DNA of 64,000 bases from Gloeopeniophorella convolvens (GCA_022496205.1 WTXD01000013.1:62001-126000); one strand, 5' to 3'; positions 1-11,612 are shown, counted from the stretch's first letter. Translations and numbers: made by a program. The notes: a model not told the origin generated them from the letters alone.

Positions 1-283
1 ACAGCATCCCCGGTCACGGCGGCATGACTGACCGCATGGACTGCCAGTGCGTTCCCAGCCACACTCACACTCACCCTGGTGACCGGTTCTGACTGATTTT
101 GGCGGGCGCAGGTTCCTGATGGGCGTGTTCGTCTATGTGTATCACAGCAGCTTTATCCGCGAGCACCACGTCACCGTCGGCTCCGTACTGCAGACGATCG
201 TCAGCGGCCTGACGACCGAGGAGCAGCTCGAGCTGATCGGCGACCTGCGACACTATCTCCGCGGGCAGGGCATCACTATCTAA
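1..283 (+). CDS. CDS1: CDP-diacylglycerol synthase (phosphatidate cytidylyltransferase), C-terminal end only
   Basis: Only the last two exons are in the window. Exon 1..46 encodes SIPGHGGMTDRMDC, the signature of phosphatidate cytidylyltransferases (S-x-x-P-G-H-G-G-x-x-D-R-x-D). An intron at 47..111 (gtgcgt...gcgcag) joins in frame to 112..283, which encodes the last membrane-proximal segment (FLMGVFVYVYHSSFI) and a hydrophilic tail ending GQGITI before TAA. The enzyme makes CDP-diacylglycerol from CTP and phosphatidic acid in the ER membrane and feeds phosphatidylinositol and cardiolipin synthesis; this is family knowledge. The gene is truncated by the window edge, not by a lesion. It converges on the ribosomal protein gene that follows. 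Confidence 0.9.
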
Positions 284-656
284 TGAGCCGTCGTACCAGT
301 GCTGCGAGAGCGCCGCTGGCTATACGACACTGCACCGTTTTCTCAGACCCGTTGACTCTGATAGTTTGGGCGTTTCTTGCTCTCGGTTCTTTATGCATGT
401 ACGCGCTACGAAAAGCCTATATAATAACTATATTCATCACGCACGCAGCTCCACTCATGACCATACCCCCGACTCGGCATGCACCAGTTCTGATCTGTGA
501 CCCAATGATAGTTCCTGCTTTTGATATTGATCTGCATCACACGTCACACGATGTGTGGGCTTAAGATTTTTATTTGGGGAGTGCATGTGTGTGCAATACA
601 AGCATGATCATAGACCACAGTAAAGAGAAGACGAGGGGGTTGAGAGTATGCGGTAT
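284..656. other. Convergent intergenic region
   Basis: Lies between the 3' ends of CDS1 and RPS23. It is AT-richer than the flanking exons and contains an AT-rich stretch near 420-445 that may hold polyadenylation signals. No gene was recognised. Confidence 0.5.
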
Positions 657-1373
657 TTATGAGCGGGGCTTCTCCTGCACAGACAGGGCGCCGAGTCGGG
701 TCAGTGGGCGGGGGGTGGGCGCGGGTATCGGGAGAGCACGGACCTTCTTCTCTTTCCAGAGGGCAAGCAGACCCACACCAGAGACCTTCACCACTTTGAA
801 GCGCACACCGGGAATATCACCCTTGGCCTTACCGCGGCGACCGAAACCGGAGATGAGGACCTCGTCGTTCTCATCGACAAAGTTGAGGCAACCGTCGTTC
901 TATCAAACAAAACAATCACACGCTTGAGCAAGCGTGTATGCGGGAATAGCAAGAGCGAGCACGCACGGGCACGAAGGCGGTGACCTTCTTGCCGTTTTTG
1001 ATGAGCTGCACACGCACGCACTTGCGGATGGCAGAGTTGGGCTGCTTCGCCTCGACACCGACCTTCTCGAGGACGATGCCCTTGGCGTGTGAGGAACCTC
1101 CTGTGGGGGAGGTCTTGTAGAAGTTGCCGAGGGCACGCTTCTTGTACGACTTGTCCGCCTACACACCCAAGCAGCACACCGCCACCCGTCAGCACGCCTG
1201 TGCGCGGAGGGGCGATGGCGAGGCAGATAAGACGCACCCAGCGGTTGTCCCGACGGGTGTTCCTGAGCTTGCGCGCTGCTTGCAATCCGCGGGGTTTGTT
1301 GGCTACGCAGCGCCGCGGCACAGAGTCAGCATCGGTGCGGGAGGCGGCGGGGTGGGAGGGACGTACAGCCCAT
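657..1373 (-). CDS. RPS23: 40S ribosomal protein S23 (uS12)
   Basis: Universal ribosomal protein uS12 of the decoding centre. Five exons join perfectly in frame: 1367..1373 (only ATGGGCT), 1238..1302, 967..1158, 744..899 and 657..674, giving 145 residues, the length of yeast Rps23. The product starts [16 protein letters not shown], contains the universally conserved [15 protein letters not shown] and the KVTAFVPNDGCLNF loop (the position equivalent to the hydroxylated proline in other eukaryotes), and ends [14 protein letters not shown]. The first coding exon is just 7 nt, followed by a gtacgt donor; the last is 18 nt. Such intron-dense organisation is common in basidiomycete ribosomal protein genes. 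The identification is certain; the first exon is assigned because it is the only one nearby that restores the family N-terminus. Confidence 0.95.
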
Positions 1374-1890
1374 TCTTGAAGAGGATGTCGGTCGTTACAC
1401 GATTCGATGGGCAGTGGACGATGGCGCGTGCGAGCGGCAGAAACCTTGTCGCCACAACTGTTACAGTTCCTTCCCACAGTCCGTGACGCGGGTGTGACGC
1501 GGGTGATGCGCGACTTGCCCGGAGAGCCAACTCCGAGCTGGCGAGCACGTGCTACGCGCGGCGTGCCTGGCGCGCTATCTGGATTCGCGCGGTGTGCCTT
1601 CGGTGGATCACGCTGATGACTCGCCCAGCCAGCGGTCTTCCAGCTGTACTTCTCAGCCACAAATACCCACCGTCTGCATCTTGCCCTCTTTGGCCGCCTC
1701 GCTAACACAGCTAGTCTGCTCTGCTCTCTCACCCCCGCCGCGGCCCGCGTGCATTGTGTGAACCGTCCCCGATGCGTCCGCGAGTCTCCCATGGGGGTCG
1801 CGCTGCCCCCAGTGTGTGTGTGCATTAACGTCCCCTGCGCCGGGCTTATCTCTACGCTCCCTGTGCGCACTGTCTGCGTCCTGAACTGCG

Positions 1891-4553
1891 ATGGCGAACG
1901 AACCCCCCACCCAGTACTACGAGCACGGCCGCTTCCGCGTCGCAGGCGGCGTCCTGCCCAACGCGGTCACCGCCTACCGCACCTACGGCTCCCCGAACAA
2001 CCCCTGCATCGTCTTCCCGACGTGCTACGGCGGGAGGCTCGACAGTGAGCACATTCTTGCGGGCTGCACCCTCGCTCGGGCGGTGATGTGAATTCGCGGT
2101 TGAGACTCGAGCTTGCTAGGTCAGTCGTACATGATAGGCCCCGACAAGGTCGGTCTGCGTTGCGCTCTGTGTCTGTGCCGGAGAGATAAGGCCATCGCAG
2201 GCTCTCAACCCCGAGAAATACTACATTGTGACCTTTGCCCTGTTTTCCAATGGCGAGGTACCTGTGCCTTCGAGCAGCGAAGTTCTGGCTTTCTGACCTT
2301 CTGCTCCTAGTCTTCCTCGCCGTCGAACACGGTAGCGTAGTCCCGTTCGTCTCGCGGTGCTTACCAACAAGCCATGTACACTGCCAGCGGGCGCAACGCG
2401 GTTTCCAAGCGATGTCCGAAATCTTGATAAAATACGCTCAGATCGCATAAAATCATAGTTAGCGGCCAGACGTTGAGGATATCGATGAAACCTATGAAAT
2501 TTGTCAATCGCAACAGCTGGGCTTGAATTCTCATATTGCCCATTTGGATGGCATACCGGCGCCATCACCAGCACAAGAGCTTATCTGATCAGCCATGCGA
2601 GACTGCGGGTGATCCGTAGCAATAAAAAATATTACACTGTTGAGGATTGAACATAGGATGCACGTACCAAGTATGACGCGCTCCAATTACACCATTATAG
2701 CACAACACACAATCCTCACATTGTACCATAAGTATAGCAGTTTGGGTATAGTTGGGTTCCTTTGGAAGCTATTCTGCATCCTCACCAGCTGGCCTCGACG
2801 CAATAACAGAGCACGAGGGGGATCGAGGCACGCGGGGGACGTTTCGAGAACAACTGGGTGGGATTACACGCGTGCACAAGCGCGTGAGTCAGAATCGCAT
2901 TGCGCTCGTAAATAATTAGTATGGACTGTCGATACGTCTTGAAAGAGTCTTCGTGTCTACTCTTGGGGCGCTAGGTGATAGGGAAGGGTGTCACGGAATG
3001 AGGTGGTGAGGAGGCAGCAGACGAGCGGGGGATGGAGCGAGGCGTGCCAGCCATGGAGTGCGACTCAGTGCGATTCCAACAAAATCCGCTAAGTGCCAAT
3101 CATCGTTGCGAAAACGAGATTTTGCATTGCTTGTGATCTGCGATGACGGGGAAATCTATGAGAAAAAGGTGCTATGATGATCGTGGCATATAAAAATCAT
3201 GCTTGGGCCGCTAACGCGTGAACCTCGAGATTGAAATCGTCGAAACCCGACGATTTGTCCGGCTACTCTCGAAGACACCGGAAATCTATGAGAAATCGCG
3301 TTGCGCCCGCTGGCAGTGTAACAAGCGCCCTCCCTACAACGGCCCATACTTCCCTGCGATCTCGTACGAGGACAATATGTAACACACAGGACCTCGTCTC
3401 CCTCCAAGCAAGCAGGGCTAACACCGCATCGCCAGCCGCGCGCAGCATGCCGTCCTCACCAATAAACTCGGTGTCACCAAGATCTTTAGCGTCATCGGCT
3501 TCTCCATGGGTGGCCAGCAGGTGCAGTAGCGTCCAGGCGCACCCAGCGTCGGACCTATGCTCACAGTGAGCCTGCAGGCGTACTACTGGCCTGTCATGTA
3601 CCCAGACATGGTCGAGCGGTGCGCCATCTCCCTTACCTTAGACGCCACTAACCGTACCCCAACCGACCGCCCGACAGCACCGTCGTCCTCTGCGGCTCCG
3701 CCCGCACGAGCCCGCACAACCAATGGTCAATACACCACCGCGCTGCCCCCTTTCTTGCTGACGCACGCACGCACAGCTTCATCGAGGGGCCCAAGACCGC
3801 CCTCCTCGTGTCGAAGGATTTCCACGACGGGCACTACACCAGCACGCCGCAGCACGGCATCCGCGCCTTCGGGCGCGTCTACAGCGCGTGGGCGTACGGA
3901 CAGACCGTAAGCACCCCGCCGTCCCCGCCCCGCCGCACTACCTAACACGCAAACACGCGCCCCCGCCAGTGGTACCGGAAGAACAAGCACCTCCACGATG
4001 GCAGGCACGCCCCGCCCCGCGTACGAAACACACAGCACGTCGCTGACGCCGGTCCCGCCGCAGATACGACTCGCTGAACAGCTTCCTCCGCGAGGAGTGG
4101 GAGGCCGGCTTCCTCGAACCGGCGTGGGACGCGAACGACATGGTGACGCTGATCAACACCTGGCAGGCAGGCGACGTGTCGCGCGTGCGCCACGGCGGTG
4201 ACCTCGCCGCGTGCCTCGGCGACGTGCGCGCGCGCGCGCTAATTATGCCGTGCAAGAACGATCTGTACTTTCCCGTGCGTTGGCTTTGCCTTGCTCGTGC
4301 TTTTGTGGGGCTGATGGTGGGGTGTGTGGGGTAGCCGGAGGACAGCGAGATCGAGCTGTCGCTCCTGACCAACGCGCGTGCGGAGCTCGTGGTCATCGAC
4401 TCGGACTGGGGTCACATGGGTGAGCTTGGCTGACAGTGTGGCCTTGGGCTGTCCTTGTCCGCTTACTGAACGGCGCCCCCAGCCGGCGGCGGCTCGAACG
4501 CCGAAGACGACGCCTTCATCAAGGCGGCCGTACTCAAGTTCTTCGCCGAGTGA
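1891..4553 (+). CDS. Alpha/beta-hydrolase of the homoserine O-acetyltransferase (MetX/MET2-like) family
   Basis: Joined exons (1891..2044, 2120..2148, 2201..2257, 2311..2331, 3326 onward, then several more to 4553) give a complete alpha/beta-hydrolase. It starts MANEPPTQYYEHGRF; the nucleophile elbow is GFSMGGQQ, the acid is in KNDLYFP and the catalytic His in WGHMAGGG. The family includes homoserine acetyltransferase and related uncharacterised fungal hydrolases; the sequence resembles the latter group, so the substrate is unknown. The exon encoding SSSPSNT is separated from RPPYNGPYF by a 994-bp intron (2332..3325) filled by an inverted-repeat-bounded insertion, while the other introns are 50-75 bp. 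One intron (4005..4063) uses a GC donor. If the long intron splices as inferred, the protein is intact; if not, the gene is broken after the first fifth. Confidence 0.85.
2377..3320. mobile_element. Inverted-repeat-bounded insertion inside an intron (non-autonomous element candidate)
   Basis: The 24 bp at 2377..2400 are the exact reverse complement of 3297..3320 (both contain CTGCCAGCGGGCGCAA or its complement). Further inward, both arms contain gttagcggcc (about 2458 and, on the other strand, about 3210), suggesting longer, diverged terminal repeats. The ends read TA-CACTGCC...GGCAGTG-TA, compatible with a TA target duplication; acaagc also occurs close to both ends (2367..2372 and 3321..3326), though 4 bp off on the left. 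No transposase ORF is present. It sits wholly inside intron 2332..3325 and ends 5 bp before the inferred 3' splice site. Confidence 0.6.
2622..2705 (-). ncRNA. tRNA-like RNA polymerase III unit (SINE or tRNA-relic candidate)
   Basis: On the minus strand 2694..2683 reads TGGTGTAATTGG, a perfect A-box (TRGYNNARNNGG), and 2652..2644 reads GTTCAATCC, a perfect B-box (GWTCRANNC). They are about 30 bp apart, as in tRNA genes. A run of six T on the minus strand follows (2629..2624), a Pol III terminator. The T-stem and acceptor stem do not pair well, so this is not a functional tRNA; a tRNA-derived SINE head or decayed tRNA fits better. It lies within the intronic insertion. Confidence 0.45.
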
Positions 4554-4917
4554 AACAGTCCCTGCGTGTACGACATAGTCCAGAGCCAGCACGTATAATA
4601 GAGAAAGAGAGGAGCAGTTGTATTGTAACAAGTCCGTGATAACAATCCGAGAGACGGTAAAGCTAGTGGATATTCTGGGACTAGGCTAGGCTGAGCGATA
4701 CTCCGCCTCTGCACGACGAGCGAGCCGCTAGCCCACTCGCGCATCAGGCGTGTAGCGACGGCCTATATACATAGTCCGGAGGCGGTGGCCTCTACCAAGG
4801 TGGTCAAACTTATACAGCCAAGAGAAATAACAAGATGCTTCGTATGCGGCGAACCGGACGGGGATAATTAGATGCACGTCTAGTAAAGATACTTCGGCTC
4901 TGCTCTACCTCCACTCC

Positions 4918-7736
4918 TCAGTCGACCCTGATTGAGCCGTAGAGCTTGCGTATCGCCCAGTACGTAGCCAAGAACCCAATCGTGCCTGCACGCCATTGAA
5001 TGAGCTAGCGCAGCTGAAGGTCGGCAGCGACACGTACCGGTTACTAAAAAGTCGAGGATGACAAGGAGCAAGAGGTAGCCGAGGTAAAGCACGACGCTCG
5101 AGAACGAGTCGAGCGAAAGGCGCGACGCCCAGTAGAACAGCCCATACGCGAGGAGCCAGAACGCGCTCCCGCCTCCGGTCACGAACGCCCGCCAGTGCCA
5201 CCTATACTCAGCGCGGCATGAGCAACCAGACAAAGCGGTGCGTACAAATCGACACGCACCGGTATTCCTCGGCACAGAGGATGAAGTACGTGAAGAGGAT
5301 GGTGACGGTGGCCGTCGTCAGCGCGACAACGCCCGCGGTGAGCGCAAGGAAGCCAAAGGCGTAGTACGCGCGCGAAGCGAACAGGCTCGAGAGCACAAAG
5401 TACAACTCGACGAACGCCGCGCCGAATGGGAGAATCCCGCTGAGCAGCGCGGTCGCCTTCAAGGGTTCGCACGTTTAGTGCGCGCATACAGCCAATGCAG
5501 CGAGGGCTGACGTACCCATGGGCGGAGGTATTTTGGTGGCGGCGGGATTTGGCGAGGGATGGGGTTCACCCGGACTGGGTGCGCGACGGCCTGGAGGCAT
5601 AGTTACAACCATAAGGGAGGCGGTGCATATGAAGGACGCGTACACCGTGTCTAGCGCCGAAGTATGCGCCGACCGCAGATAGCGGGGCAGAGATGCCAAA
5701 CCAGAGGAGCACGATGAGGAGCATGGTACCTGGGGAGATCCGTATGGGTCGTGGCAATGTCGCTTTTCTGAGAGGGCTCACCGAAGGGAACAGCCCCGGA
5801 AGAGTGGGCGGTAATCAGGAACAGATTGAGGAGGAACACGATCGCAAAGATGACCCTGTGGCAGCCTTGGATGAGCCAAGCCTTGACAATACCGCGAGGG
5901 ACTTACGCAGGCATGAAAGTCGCAGTGACGAACGCGTTCTTTCTGCGCTCAGTGCCGCCGACAGACGCATACACTCTGCTCGAGATGTAACCTCCGATCC
6001 TGCACCGGGTTGTGAGTTCTAGGCGTGTCCTTGGACGGAAATTGTACGGACCCGCCAAAAAAGGTCCAGCAGACCATCATGACCGTAGCGAGAGAGCCTC
6101 GGTTCGAAGGTGAAAGGAAGCCCAACAGTGCAAACACTGTAGCGATTGCTCAGTATCGCGGCAGTAGCAGGCCGAACAAACGTACCCAGAGTAACCCCGA
6201 CCATCGAACACAGCTGGGCACCATTCCCCACTAGGACGGAGAGTATCATAGGGTTGTTTGGTGTGCGGAACACCTCGCCATGAACAAGCTTCCACCCCCA
6301 GTCTTCTTGAACGTCCTCCTGAAAGCATTCATCAGTACCTTTGACGTAGCACCCAGATGAGATACGAACGCTTAGGTCGATCGCGTTGTACCGGGAGATC
6401 TGTGGACGGTTCGCAGTGAGTCAGTGAAAAATGCGAGGATAAGCGAACGTACATCTCGGGATACGCTGCGGTAAAGAATCATAGATACCATAGCACAGAG
6501 GAAGATCACGATCACGAGTGAGTTGATCAAGCTAAACCAGTGAATGCGCGGGTCAAAGATGTGCAAGTAGTTGTCCCATCGGGTAGCCTACAAGGCGGTC
6601 AAACGCTGTTCAACCAGGGCCAACTCAAGGGCCCGCTTACCCATGGTGTTGAAGATTCCTGCATCGCCGCACGTCAGAATTGATACCGGGTACAGGCGAC
6701 ACAGGGAGGACCTACATTCCACATGACACGGTATGTATAGCGCACGCGGTTGTCCCCGGTCTCGGTCAACATCATTGGCGGAACCTCAGACTCGCATTCC
6801 ACGGTGCCGTCCTGGGAGCCACCACGACTGTGACAGAATGTGAGAAGGAGCCCGAGGGCCCATGCGCACTGCACGCACCTCGACGGCCACACGAGCACAC
6901 CAACGATGCGGTGCTTCCCAGGGCTGGCAGTGTGATACCTACACACCGTTAAGACCCCGCCTACAACACCAGCAATGGCGTCCTGCGAGCACACACCTAA
7001 GCACGATGTCATAATGGTTGTTCAGTAGCGGCCGTTCCTCGTTGGCCCCGTCGTCGTCGCCGAGGTTGAACCCCATGTCGAAGAACATGTCACCCGTCTT
7101 GACGTCCACCTTCATCTCCGCCGCGGGGAGACCATCGACGAGCCAGTTGAGCGCGTAGTCTTCTCGTATACGATCATTGATGAACTTGGCGTCCTCGCCG
7201 GGGATGGTGGCTCGGCACAACTCCCGGCACGTCCCGTTCTGCTCCAGCATCTGGATCTATCACAGGAGTGAGACACGCATAACCCAGATACATGAGGCCG
7301 CGCACATCGTATGGCGAGTCGAATATGCGGTCGCCGAAGAGGATCGAGCCGAGCGACTCGGGCTGCTTGTGTGGGCCGCCCGCCGGCTCGCAGAAGTGGA
7401 ACTTGGGGTAGTAGTAGTCATCTAGCACGCCTGCGTCAGCCCGGTCTCGCGGGAGGGAAGTTCATCCCGTACAGTTGATCAGTGAGCGCTGGGGCGATCA
7501 ACACCACGGTCAAACAACGCCACTGTAAGAGAAGGGCGCATCGAACGCACCAGCTTCGCGTTGTCCGTGCCCGCGAGCATAGGCGTCAACGCGTTGACGA
7601 AAAGGTCGACTTCATCGCCCTTCGCATAGTCATGCGGCGCCGCGCCGGGGAGGTAGAACGCGTGGGCAGCGGGGAGGCAGGATGCGACTAGTGCGACCAG
7701 CACACCGCCGCTGAGAAGGCGGCCCGTCGGCGACAT
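4918..7736 (-). CDS. Transmembrane 9 superfamily protein (nonaspanin, Emp70/TM9SF)
   Basis: Nonaspanins are nine-pass Golgi/endosomal proteins involved in sorting membrane cargo. The start at 7736 gives a signal peptide ending near HAFYLPG, followed by the family hallmark GxAPHDYxxGDxVDL. The luminal domain continues with HFCEP, LGSILFGDRI, EDYALNWLVDGLPA and NNHYDIVLRYH; the membrane half includes WFSLINSLVIVIFL, TPNNPMILSVLVG, ALLGFLSPSNRG, WFGISAPLSAVGAYFG and the C-terminal EEYRWHWRAF and LLLLVILDFLVTG segments, ending SIRVD. About a dozen exons join in frame with GT-AG introns, for example ARH/VRVNPIPRQ across an intron near 5580-5640. The DYYYPKFHF exon is preceded by a tiny exon coding RSLIN near 7460-7480. 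The last residues lack the KKxx-type tail and end in RVD. No lesion was seen. Confidence 0.93.
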
Positions 7737-8338
7737 GCAAGCAGCGTATTCTGAGGGGCGACAGGGGTAGTAGGGTGCGTGGGGAGGGTGTAGTGTAGTG
7801 GGAAGATGAAAGAAAGAAGTGATGACAGCTGAGCGGACCGTCTCGCGTCTCTTCCTCAGGCACAGTCCTTAGACTCTGGCGCTCGCTCATTGAGCCCGTC
7901 ACGCTAAACTAGGCGCAACTGCCACGTCAATTCGTTATTATCTTGGCATGTTCATATGCCGCCTTATATTGCCACAATGGTTCACCCCGTGAATGAGAAT
8001 TACACTGGTCTTAGAGGAGACCGTGACAACTGCCGCGTATGGCCGTGGTGGGATCACACCTCGCGGCAGCCCTGGCTGTGCGAACAGTTGTACAATCAGA
8101 CTGGCTACGCAAGACCCCGTGGATCGGACCTGCTGCACGCCGAGCTGAGCCTGGCCGCTCAATAAACACCATCCTCCAGGATTGAACATGCCGTGAAGCG
8201 GCGTACACGGCGATGGGGGCTGGGAATGCGCACGAATGTTGCTGCACATAAGGCGGCTTGATTAAATATAAATAGGGTAACATGGTGCGGAGTGCAGAAA
8301 GCCCTACGCGTGGTCAAACCTTCCAGGGGTGGGGTGTA
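7737..8338. other. Intergenic region with a weak inverted repeat
   Basis: Lies upstream of TM9SF and downstream of the mitochondrial TyrRS. It contains the 10-bp inverted pair gccgccttat (7958..7967) and ataaggcggc (8248..8257) enclosing 280 bp of non-coding sequence. No gene was recognised. Confidence 0.35.
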
Positions 8339-10123
8339 TCACGTCTGGATGGCGAACACCGCGTGCTTATCCTTCCCAGCTCGGACGATTACCAGGCGGC
8401 CGTCAATCAGATCTTCCGGGTGGACCTTCGCGTTCGCTTCAACGGCCCTGCCATTCAAGTAGAGACCGCGCATCGACACCAAGGACTTTGCGGCGCCTTC
8501 GAAGGATGAGTAGGTGACAGGCCCCGCGATATTACACAACTTACTGGTACTTTTGGTTATATTGTGGTTGACGGCTAGCTTCAGCACCGTCGTCCCGTAC
8601 ATCTCGTCCGCGGGGATGAAAAAAAGGCGTGGATCATCAGCAAGGGCATCCAGAACTTCCTCAGCATTCACCGTGGACACATCCGTGTCAAAGAGCACTT
8701 TGGTGATCGCCGTCGCATGTTTGACACCTTGAGCTAAGAGGGGTTTGGCGTCTGTTCAAATCATGCAGCCGACAAGCATTACCTGTGTGTACAAGCTCTG
8801 TCACTTCGTCAGCCAGAAGCTTTTGTGCGATGCGTTCCTCAGGCCGTTTCTGGTAGCGGTGTTAGATGGCAGAGGCGGGGCATGGCTTCCCGCTCACTTT
8901 GTGGTCCTCCAAAACTTGCTCTATATGTTCTAGTGGCAGCAGTGTGAACATTTTCAGGTAGCGGCCAACGTCTTCGTCATTCGTTTTCATGAAGAACTAA
9001 ACGGGATACCGAGTCAGTACTGTTGACGCAAACAACGTTGCCCGTTTACCTGATAGAAATCATACACGCTAGTGAGCTGCTCGTTTAACCAGACGGCATT
9101 GCCTGCGCTTTTCCCGAACTTCGCGCCACTTGCGGTCGTAAGAAGGGGGGTAGTGATCCCATATGCCCTATCGCGACCGTCGGCGGCCGAGTCCTGCGGC
9201 TCGTTCGCGCGCCCGATCAGCTCAAGTCCAGCAATGATGTTGCCCCACTGGTCTGACCCTCCAACTTGGATGGTGCAGCCGGCCTTTTCGTACAGCGCGA
9301 GGAAGTCGTAAGCTTGCAACAGCTGATACGAGAACTCCGCAAACGAGATGCCTTGTTGAGTGTTCAGCCTCGATTGAACGCTGGGTGGGTTCAAGTCAGC
9401 GAACCAAGCGCATCAGACGGCGAACCTACCTCTCCCGAGCAACCATGGTGTTCACCCTGGCCGCAGTCCCTGCAACTCTCAGAAACTCGAGCACACCAAG
9501 GCCCCGGAACCAATCTATGTTGTTCATTACCCGCGGAGGGGGGTGCGTTGTCCCCAGCAAAGGTGTGCGCTTCTCTGCATAGCCGTGGGCACGCTCAAAA
9601 AACCTCTGAACGCTGGCAGTCAGCTTCATCATATTGTCTTGAACCAACGCCTCCTCCATGAGCGGCCGTTCTGTTGACCTGCCAGATGGGTCTCCGATCA
9701 AAGAAGTAGCGCCCCCAATCTACTAAGCCGTGAAACAGCGTCACCCCCACAGTATTGCGGACGCACGAGAGAGATGACTTGATGGCCACGGATCTGAAAA
9801 TGGACCAAACACATCATCGGAAGTATGTGCCCGACATGCAGGGAGGTAGCGGTCGGATCTATTCCAGAGTACACCACTCTGCTCTGATCCCGAAGGAAAT
9901 TCTGAAGCTGCTCAGACCTAAAAGTAGATGAGCTCTTCGTTGGTGTTTCAGACGTTTGCGCGGTGCCGTACTTTGTGACCTGAGAAATGAAGCCCCGAGA
10001 GCTGAGGTCATCGAGTAGTTCCGCTTGGGTAGGTACATCGCGCCCGCTGGTAGAAAAGGGGTATTGTCTCGGAACACGTCTGTTCAAGACGGCGCGTCTC
10101 GCGGCCGAAGCAGTTCTGAACAT
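8339..10123 (-). CDS. MSY1: Mitochondrial tyrosyl-tRNA synthetase
   Basis: Class I aminoacyl-tRNA synthetase charging mitochondrial tRNA-Tyr. The ATG at 10123 opens an arginine/alanine-rich presequence ([16 protein letters not shown]), which argues for mitochondrial import; the frame is open upstream but has no ATG there. Visible motifs: [15 protein letters not shown] (HIGH motif), [14 protein letters not shown], the tyrosine-binding [17 protein letters not shown], and the bacterial-type KFGKS in place of KMSKS. The C-terminal part holds the S4-like domain ([14 protein letters not shown]) and ends FAIQT. Exons join cleanly, for example SL/IGGATSL across 9710-9790 and ARES/VQSRLN across 9380-9430. 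This is the organellar enzyme, not the cytosolic one, because of the bacterial-type motifs and presequence. Confidence 0.93.
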
Positions 10124-11612
10124 CGAGGTCACGACCTGTGACAAAGCGCGTCGCCTTTGTCACTGCCGTGACACTGAGCGACCGGCGCTGAATCAAGCGC
10201 AAGATCAAGCGCCAAGCGCCGCACGGTAAACTGCGAGGGCCTTCACAGACGGATAACCGGTCCGCTCGATTGTAAGGCAATGAGTCGTTGTTTGCAGCTG
10301 GACAGAGGACGCGAGTTCCTGGCGTCGAAATTATCGAAGAGTTCTTCTCTACGGCTATCGGTGGTAGCGGTATCATTGCGGGGCCGGTGCCAGCCCGCAG
10401 TGGCCGATGGATCGATGAACGATGGCCGGGACCGGCCGGCCGTGACCGATGATCGATGACCGACGGCCGCCGGTGACCGGTGACCGGTTGGCCCTGCAAG
10501 TCACAACCTCGGGTGAGCACGTGGCCCTCCCTACTCCACCTGCGAGCCCAGTGGGTGGACCAAGTTTCTTTCCTTGATTCGGTTTTGACCTTGCCTTGAC
10601 CGCGACACTCTTGTACTTCTTGAATCGCCCTCACAGGGCCTTTCTACCGTCCGATCTTTGGGAAAATCGTTCAATAAGGACCACAGAAATGTCCTGATCA
10701 TGAGTTCTCTGAGCCCCAGACCGAGCTGAGAATGTGAAGAGGGTGACCCAAGACGAACGCATCCTGAGGTAGTCCCCGAGGTGGGTCTTCGACATTCGTC
10801 ACGAGATACGATGTGCAGAAGCTGATGAGATGGATCGGCAGCTCGCTCTTGGCTCTCTCTGGTTCCCCCTATGGTCACGTATTCGTGCCGCATCTCTTGG
10901 CATCAGCTATGATATGTACACGCAATGCATTCGAAGTCTCAGTGTACCGAAGTTCTACTACACACGCCATATGATGTCGTTGGCGCAGCTCAACAGGATT
11001 GTGTTGCCCGCTTGCCCTTGAGTGCTCTCGTAGCCTTGTACCGTTGGAAGTTGTTCCTCTTTTCTGGGATGCTTCGTACGCCCCGGGACGCTCGACAATC
11101 CGTGCGCACTGTAATGGCCAAGCTCGATCCTCACATGGGCTGCTTTCTCTGCCCCTTCTTGGCGAGGCATTGGATACATGCCAGTATGACACAATCACCA
11201 CCCCGGTCGTGTGCATGCGTGTTGAGTGCGCATCTACAGCACATGCATTGTCATCTATCTGGGATAGTGTCCGGTTTTATTTCTGCGCACCACAAGGTGT
11301 TGCAGAATTCTGGCTGTCCTCATGATGTTGTTATGTTCTTCTCACTTGGCATCATCGTGTATCTTGTGTCTCTGTGTGGTAACAATCGCATTCCGATGCT
11401 AACTCACACTGCTCCCGTCCCATAGTTCCGCATGCCAGCCTCGCGCTCAGTTCTCACAAGACCCCGCCTATCTACACTCATGCCAACTCACAGCTGGAAG
11501 AGCTCGTCTATAAATACGACCGCGTCCGGGATGGGCAAACTGACACTGAGTCCTCTCGCAGGTCCTCTTTCCCCGCCTCACCTCCCTGTGCACACGCGTG
11601 CATCTCGTCGTT
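10124..11612. other. Intergenic region with short GC-rich tandem motifs
   Basis: About 1.5 kb with no recognisable gene. Around 10395-10500 short iterations of ggtgaccg, gaccgatgatcgatg and ggccgg-type words form a local tandem or palindromic patch. The rest is unremarkable; it separates the divergent MSY1 and fungalysin genes and should hold both promoters. Confidence 0.45.

Noticed and set aside
788..1870. Minus-strand open frame of 360 codons covering RPS23
   Set aside because: It is in another frame from the RPS23 exons and crosses their introns; the RPS23 exons alone give a perfect uS12 protein.
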